Shown piece by piece: positions 14,796-15,277 of a stretch of 15,277 nucleotides of DNA. Under the pieces are notes generated by a model. The model had not been told where the DNA came from, made no database searches, and saw only the letters and a program-made list of their open reading frames with translations. The stretch is from JBEVEP01 sp040512755 (GTDB lineage Bacteria; Pseudomonadota; Alphaproteobacteria; Rhizobiales; Rhizobiaceae). Each line of letters starts with the position of its first letter. The stretch's first letter is position 1. The position numbers and the translations under genes were made by a program. The stretch is from assembly GCA_040512755.1 (NCBI GenBank), contig JBEVEP010000105.1, positions 1-15,277 on the forward strand, read 5' to 3'.

Positions 14796-15059
14796 TTCCA
14801 ATCCAGCTCTTCCCCCTCGAGGGGATGGACGAGTAGCGCTGCAATGCGTTGCCGGCTATGGAGTATCGGCTGGCCAGCTCCACAACTCTCGTCCAGCCGT
14901 TACCTTGATATTGGCTCTGACCGCGCGTTGCTAAATCCGGACCGCAGGCCAGCGCGCCCATAGTGGGGGTCGTTCCCCGTGAGTTCGCACGGACCCCACG
15001 CACGGACTCGATACCACGCAAAAGCGTGCACGGATCCGGCTGCATTTCGGCGTGCCTGA
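14796..15059. other. Non-coding stretch downstream of phbB with hairpins
   Basis: No credible gene is seen on either strand. A stem pairs GTGGGGGT with ACCCCAC and has an inner CCGTG/CACGG stem (14963-14999). A small CACGC/GCGTG hairpin lies at 15015-15028. The open frames here lack ribosome sites and family features. Confidence 0.55.
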
Positions 15060-15277
15060 AGAAATTTCGTTTACCGATCAGAGGATGGCGGAGTGGCGAG
15101 GATTTCTTGGTCCACGTCTCTTCGTGCCGCTTGCATACTCCGGGTCAGTTCCTCCTGCGGGAGCGCCGATCATGACGGTGGTTAGCGGGGGAGGGACCGG
15201 CGTCTCGGGGAGGCGGCTAACGTGGCCGCAAAGCCGAGGGGTTTGCCCGGAGTTCTCACAGCAGGCAGTGTATGAAA
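15060..15277 (+). mobile_element. Structured GC-rich segment, possible 5' part of a group II intron cut by the window edge
   Basis: No protein is encoded here, but the sequence is rich in short stems: CTCC/GGAG, GTTAGC/GCTAAC and GCAAA/TTTGC. The series AACGTGG, GCCGAGG, then CGGAGTTCTCACAGCAG resembles the order AACG, GCCGAG, GGAGTACTCGTAGTAG near the end of domain III in the Ll.LtrB group II intron, which lies just before the maturase gene. An ATGAAA at 15272-15277 at the edge could be the start of such a gene, although its ribosome site is weak. The exact 5' splice site is not obvious. The call is tentative and rests on recalled sequence patterns. Confidence 0.33.

Noticed and set aside
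1..15277. CRISPR array, tRNA or rRNA genes, phage or defence genes
   Set aside because: I saw no regularly spaced direct repeats, no tRNA cloverleaf, no rRNA-like sequence, and no protein of those classes.

Overview
The window looks like ordinary chromosomal DNA from an alphaproteobacterium of the order Hyphomicrobiales (Rhizobiales), most likely near Mesorhizobium/Phyllobacteriaceae. This rests on GC-rich coding DNA, an RpoH2-type sigma factor, GapR, DUF1244, DUF1036 and PhaR families typical of the group, a GGAAC-N16-CGTT promoter, and palindromic intergenic repeats of a kind I recall from mesorhizobial genomes. No search was run, so the placement is inference.

Layout. Bases 1-1405 hold the end of a thiamine ABC transporter operon: thiP (cut by the left edge) overlapping thiQ. 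A lipoprotein-type M48 metalloprotease follows (1546-3051, +). It converges almost end to end with rpoH2 (3056-3913, -). Further along the minus strand lie gapR (4286-4546) and a DUF1244 gene (4656-4964). A divergent control region of about 350 bp leads into a secreted DUF1036 protein translationally coupled to pyruvate kinase (5321-7242, +). A Tat-exported metallophosphoesterase (7390-8517, -) sits between two inverted copies of a palindromic repeat. Next come ispA (-) and, divergently, mtgA (+), then rpmF (+) with a strong terminator and a small four-helix membrane protein (+). The right third is a polyhydroxybutyrate block: phaR (-) divergent from phbA and phbB (+). From 14647 to the right edge no protein gene is visible. 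That stretch holds repeats, hairpins and a structured GC-rich segment that may be the 5' part of a group II intron.

How the genes work together. PhbA condenses two acetyl-CoA and PhbB reduces the product to 3-hydroxybutyryl-CoA, the monomer of PHB; the adjacent PhaR is the usual PHB-sensing repressor. IspA supplies farnesyl diphosphate, the precursor of undecaprenyl carriers, and MtgA uses lipid II built on such a carrier to polymerise glycan strands. rpoH2 behind an EcfG-type promoter fits the alphaproteobacterial cascade in which the general stress response switches on a second heat-shock-family sigma factor.

I see no phage, CRISPR array, toxin-antitoxin or defence system, and no clear undescribed multi-gene system. 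The items most worth a second look are regulatory or structural: the rpoH2 promoter, the repeat-bracketed metallophosphoesterase, a possible leader peptide before phbB, a palindrome between phaR and phbA, and the right-edge structured segment.
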